Assembly (NCBI RefSeq): GCF_014196115.1
Contig: NZ_JACIDB010000009.1
Location: 1-64,000, forward strand
Direction of reading: 5' to 3'
DNA length: 64,000 nt
Origin: Sphingomonas aquatilis
GTDB lineage: Bacteria; Pseudomonadota; Alphaproteobacteria; Sphingomonadales; Sphingomonadaceae
Both the position numbers and the translations under genes were made by a program. The first letter of the stretch is position 1; each line of letters starts with the position of its first letter. The notes beneath the pieces are model-generated. The model worked only from the letters and a program-made list of their open reading frames with translations, was not told the DNA's origin and made no database searches. Of this stretch, positions 61,488 to 64,000 are shown in pieces.

Positions 61488-62462
61488 TCAGATCGCGCCG
61501 GTGCCGCCGTTCGCGCCAAAGGCGCTGCCGGTGGTGAAGCTGTTTCCCGCCTCGGCCAGCGCAACGTACAGCCCTGCCAGTTCCGCTGGCTGGCCCGCGC
61601 GGCCCAAGGGCGTATCCTGCCCAAACTCGCCCATCTTTCCCGGCAGCTGGCCGCCCGCCACCTGTAGCGGCGTCCATACCGGACCCGGCGCGACCATATT
61701 CACGCGGATGCCCTTCGGCCCCAGCTGTTTCGCCAATCCCTTGGTGAAGACGAGGATCGCGGCCTTCGTCGTGGCATAATCGAGCAACTCTTCGCCCGGA
61801 TTGACCGAATTGACCGACCCGGTATTGATGATCGCCGCACCCCTCGGCATCAGCGGGATCGCCGCCTTGCACAGGTGGAACATCGCATAGACGTTGGTCT
61901 TCATCGTCCGGTCGAACTGTTCGGTGCTGATCTCCGCGATCGACGCCTTCGACTGCTGGTACGCCGCATTGTTGACCAGGATATCCAGCCCGCCCAGCTC
62001 GCGGTTGGCACGCGCGATCAGGTCGCGACAGAATTTTTCGTCGGTCAGATCGCCGGGGATCAGCACCACCTTGCGCCCTTCGGCCCGCAGCAGTTTGGCA
62101 ACGTCTTGCGCATCGGGCTCCTCGGTCGGATAGTAATTGATCGCGACATCGGCGCCCTCGCGCGCGAAGGCGATCACCGCGGCACGGCCGATGCCGGAAT
62201 CGCCGCCCGTGACCAACGCCTTGCGCCCGGCCAACCGCCCCGACCCGCGATAGCTGCGCTCGCCGCTGTCGGGCACCGGCTTCATGTCGCGTTGCAGCGC
62301 CGGCCATTTCTGGCGCTGTTCGGGAAACGGCTGGCTGGTGTAGCGCGTCTGCGGATCGCTGAGCGCCGGGACGCCTTGCGCGAAGGCCGGGGCCGCAGCG
62401 GCGGCGACGCCAGCGACGGCGGCGCCCTTGAACAGATCGCGGCGATTGGTCTGATCGGTCAT
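61488..62462 (-). CDS. SDR-family oxidoreductase with a Tat signal
   Basis: The 324-residue protein has a twin-arginine signal (NRRDLFKGAAVAG, then APAFAQ), a linker, and a complete short-chain dehydrogenase domain. The domain has the cofactor motif TGGDSGIG, NNAAYQ, a catalytic serine in NTGSVNS, and YATTK. It resembles the YhdF/YghA-type SDRs with the RYTSQPFPEQRQKWPALQ-like N-terminal extension. A nucleotide-dependent enzyme outside the cytoplasm is odd, but Zymomonas glucose-fructose oxidoreductase sets a precedent with tightly bound NADP. The ATG at 62462 is chosen because it starts the signal. Substrate unknown. Confidence 0.88.
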   Translation of the reverse strand: MTDQTNRRDLFKGAAVAGVAAAAAPAFAQGVPALSDPQTRYTSQPFPEQRQKWPALQRDMKPVPDSGERSYRGSGRLAGRKALVTGGDSGIGRAAVIAFAREGADVAINYYPTEEPDAQDVAKLLRAEGRKVVLIPGDLTDEKFCRDLIARANRELGGLDILVNNAAYQQSKASIAEISTEQFDRTMKTNVYAMFHLCKAAIPLMPRGAAIINTGSVNSVNPGEELLDYATTKAAILVFTKGLAKQLGPKGIRVNMVAPGPVWTPLQVAGGQLPGKMGEFGQDTPLGRAGQPAELAGLYVALAEAGNSFTTGSAFGANGGTGAI

Positions 62463-62618
62463 GATGCGGCTTTCGATGGCGGATGGATGAAGACGCAATC
62501 GCCGGGGGCCGCGGTTGGTTCATCCGCGGCGGAAATTCATGCGGCGGATCAAGCATCTACCGCCGTCGATCCGGGCTATTCCACTCCCCGCTTGCCCGAC
62601 CGCCTTTCTGTCCCCTAG

Positions 62619-64000
<1,382 letters not shown>

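Overview
The window is a gene-dense, GC-rich chromosomal segment of an alphaproteobacterium. It most resembles a Sphingomonas-type sphingomonad. The grounds are the GC-rich third codon positions (which create long antisense shadow ORFs), many ATGA/GTGA start-stop overlaps, sphingomonad-style intergenic palindromes, and the gene stock (cstA-ybdD, secretory prolyl oligopeptidase, DUF885, TonB receptor next to penicillin acylases). This placement is inference from gene style, not from a marker alignment. I saw no insertion sequence, prophage or CRISPR array.

Layout. 1-7147: a minus-strand housekeeping run, lytic transglycosylase, DacC-type carboxypeptidase, holB, metG, tatD, MBL hydrolase, membrane aspartic protease. 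7245-7334: tRNA-Ser(UGA). 7370-14036: prolyl oligopeptidase, MFS transporter, DUF885 lipoprotein, haloperoxidase-like hydrolase. 14124-18530: acs, then cstA-ybdD for acetate and probably pyruvate/peptide uptake. 18568-23488: MarR repressor divergent from a complete EmrA-EmrB-TolC efflux operon, with two palindromes in the shared upstream region. 23507-30145: two-component system divergent from a CzcC-CzcA heavy-metal efflux pair. The czcA-like gene carries an in-frame TAG and no CzcB adaptor gene is present. 30215-32973: PAP2 phosphatase and M1 peptidase.

33069-52918 is the most distinctive part. A minus-strand seven-gene run (46103 down to 36532) encodes a Tat-exported penicillin acylase, a secreted D-aminoacylase, a DUF1611 protein (DgcN type), an enolase-superfamily epimerase (DgcA / L-Ala-D/L-Glu epimerase type), a glutamate/dicarboxylate symporter, a LysR regulator and a PBP4-type DD-carboxypeptidase. 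It is flanked by plus-strand genes for a PF00144 serine hydrolase, a GH84-type N-acetylglucosaminidase and a GlcNAc kinase on one side. On the other side are a TonB-dependent receptor, a second penicillin acylase and a second PF00144 hydrolase. I read this as a locus for scavenging cell-wall muropeptides and catabolising D-glutamate and GlcNAc. The individual families are well supported; the joint pathway is inference.

53005-64000: tRNA-Pro(GGG), yajC-secD-secF with a Mth938-like gene, a GT4 glycosyltransferase, a mannose-6-phosphate isomerase, bamD, recN with a possible LexA site, a Tat-signal SDR, and the 5' part of ligA, which runs off the end.
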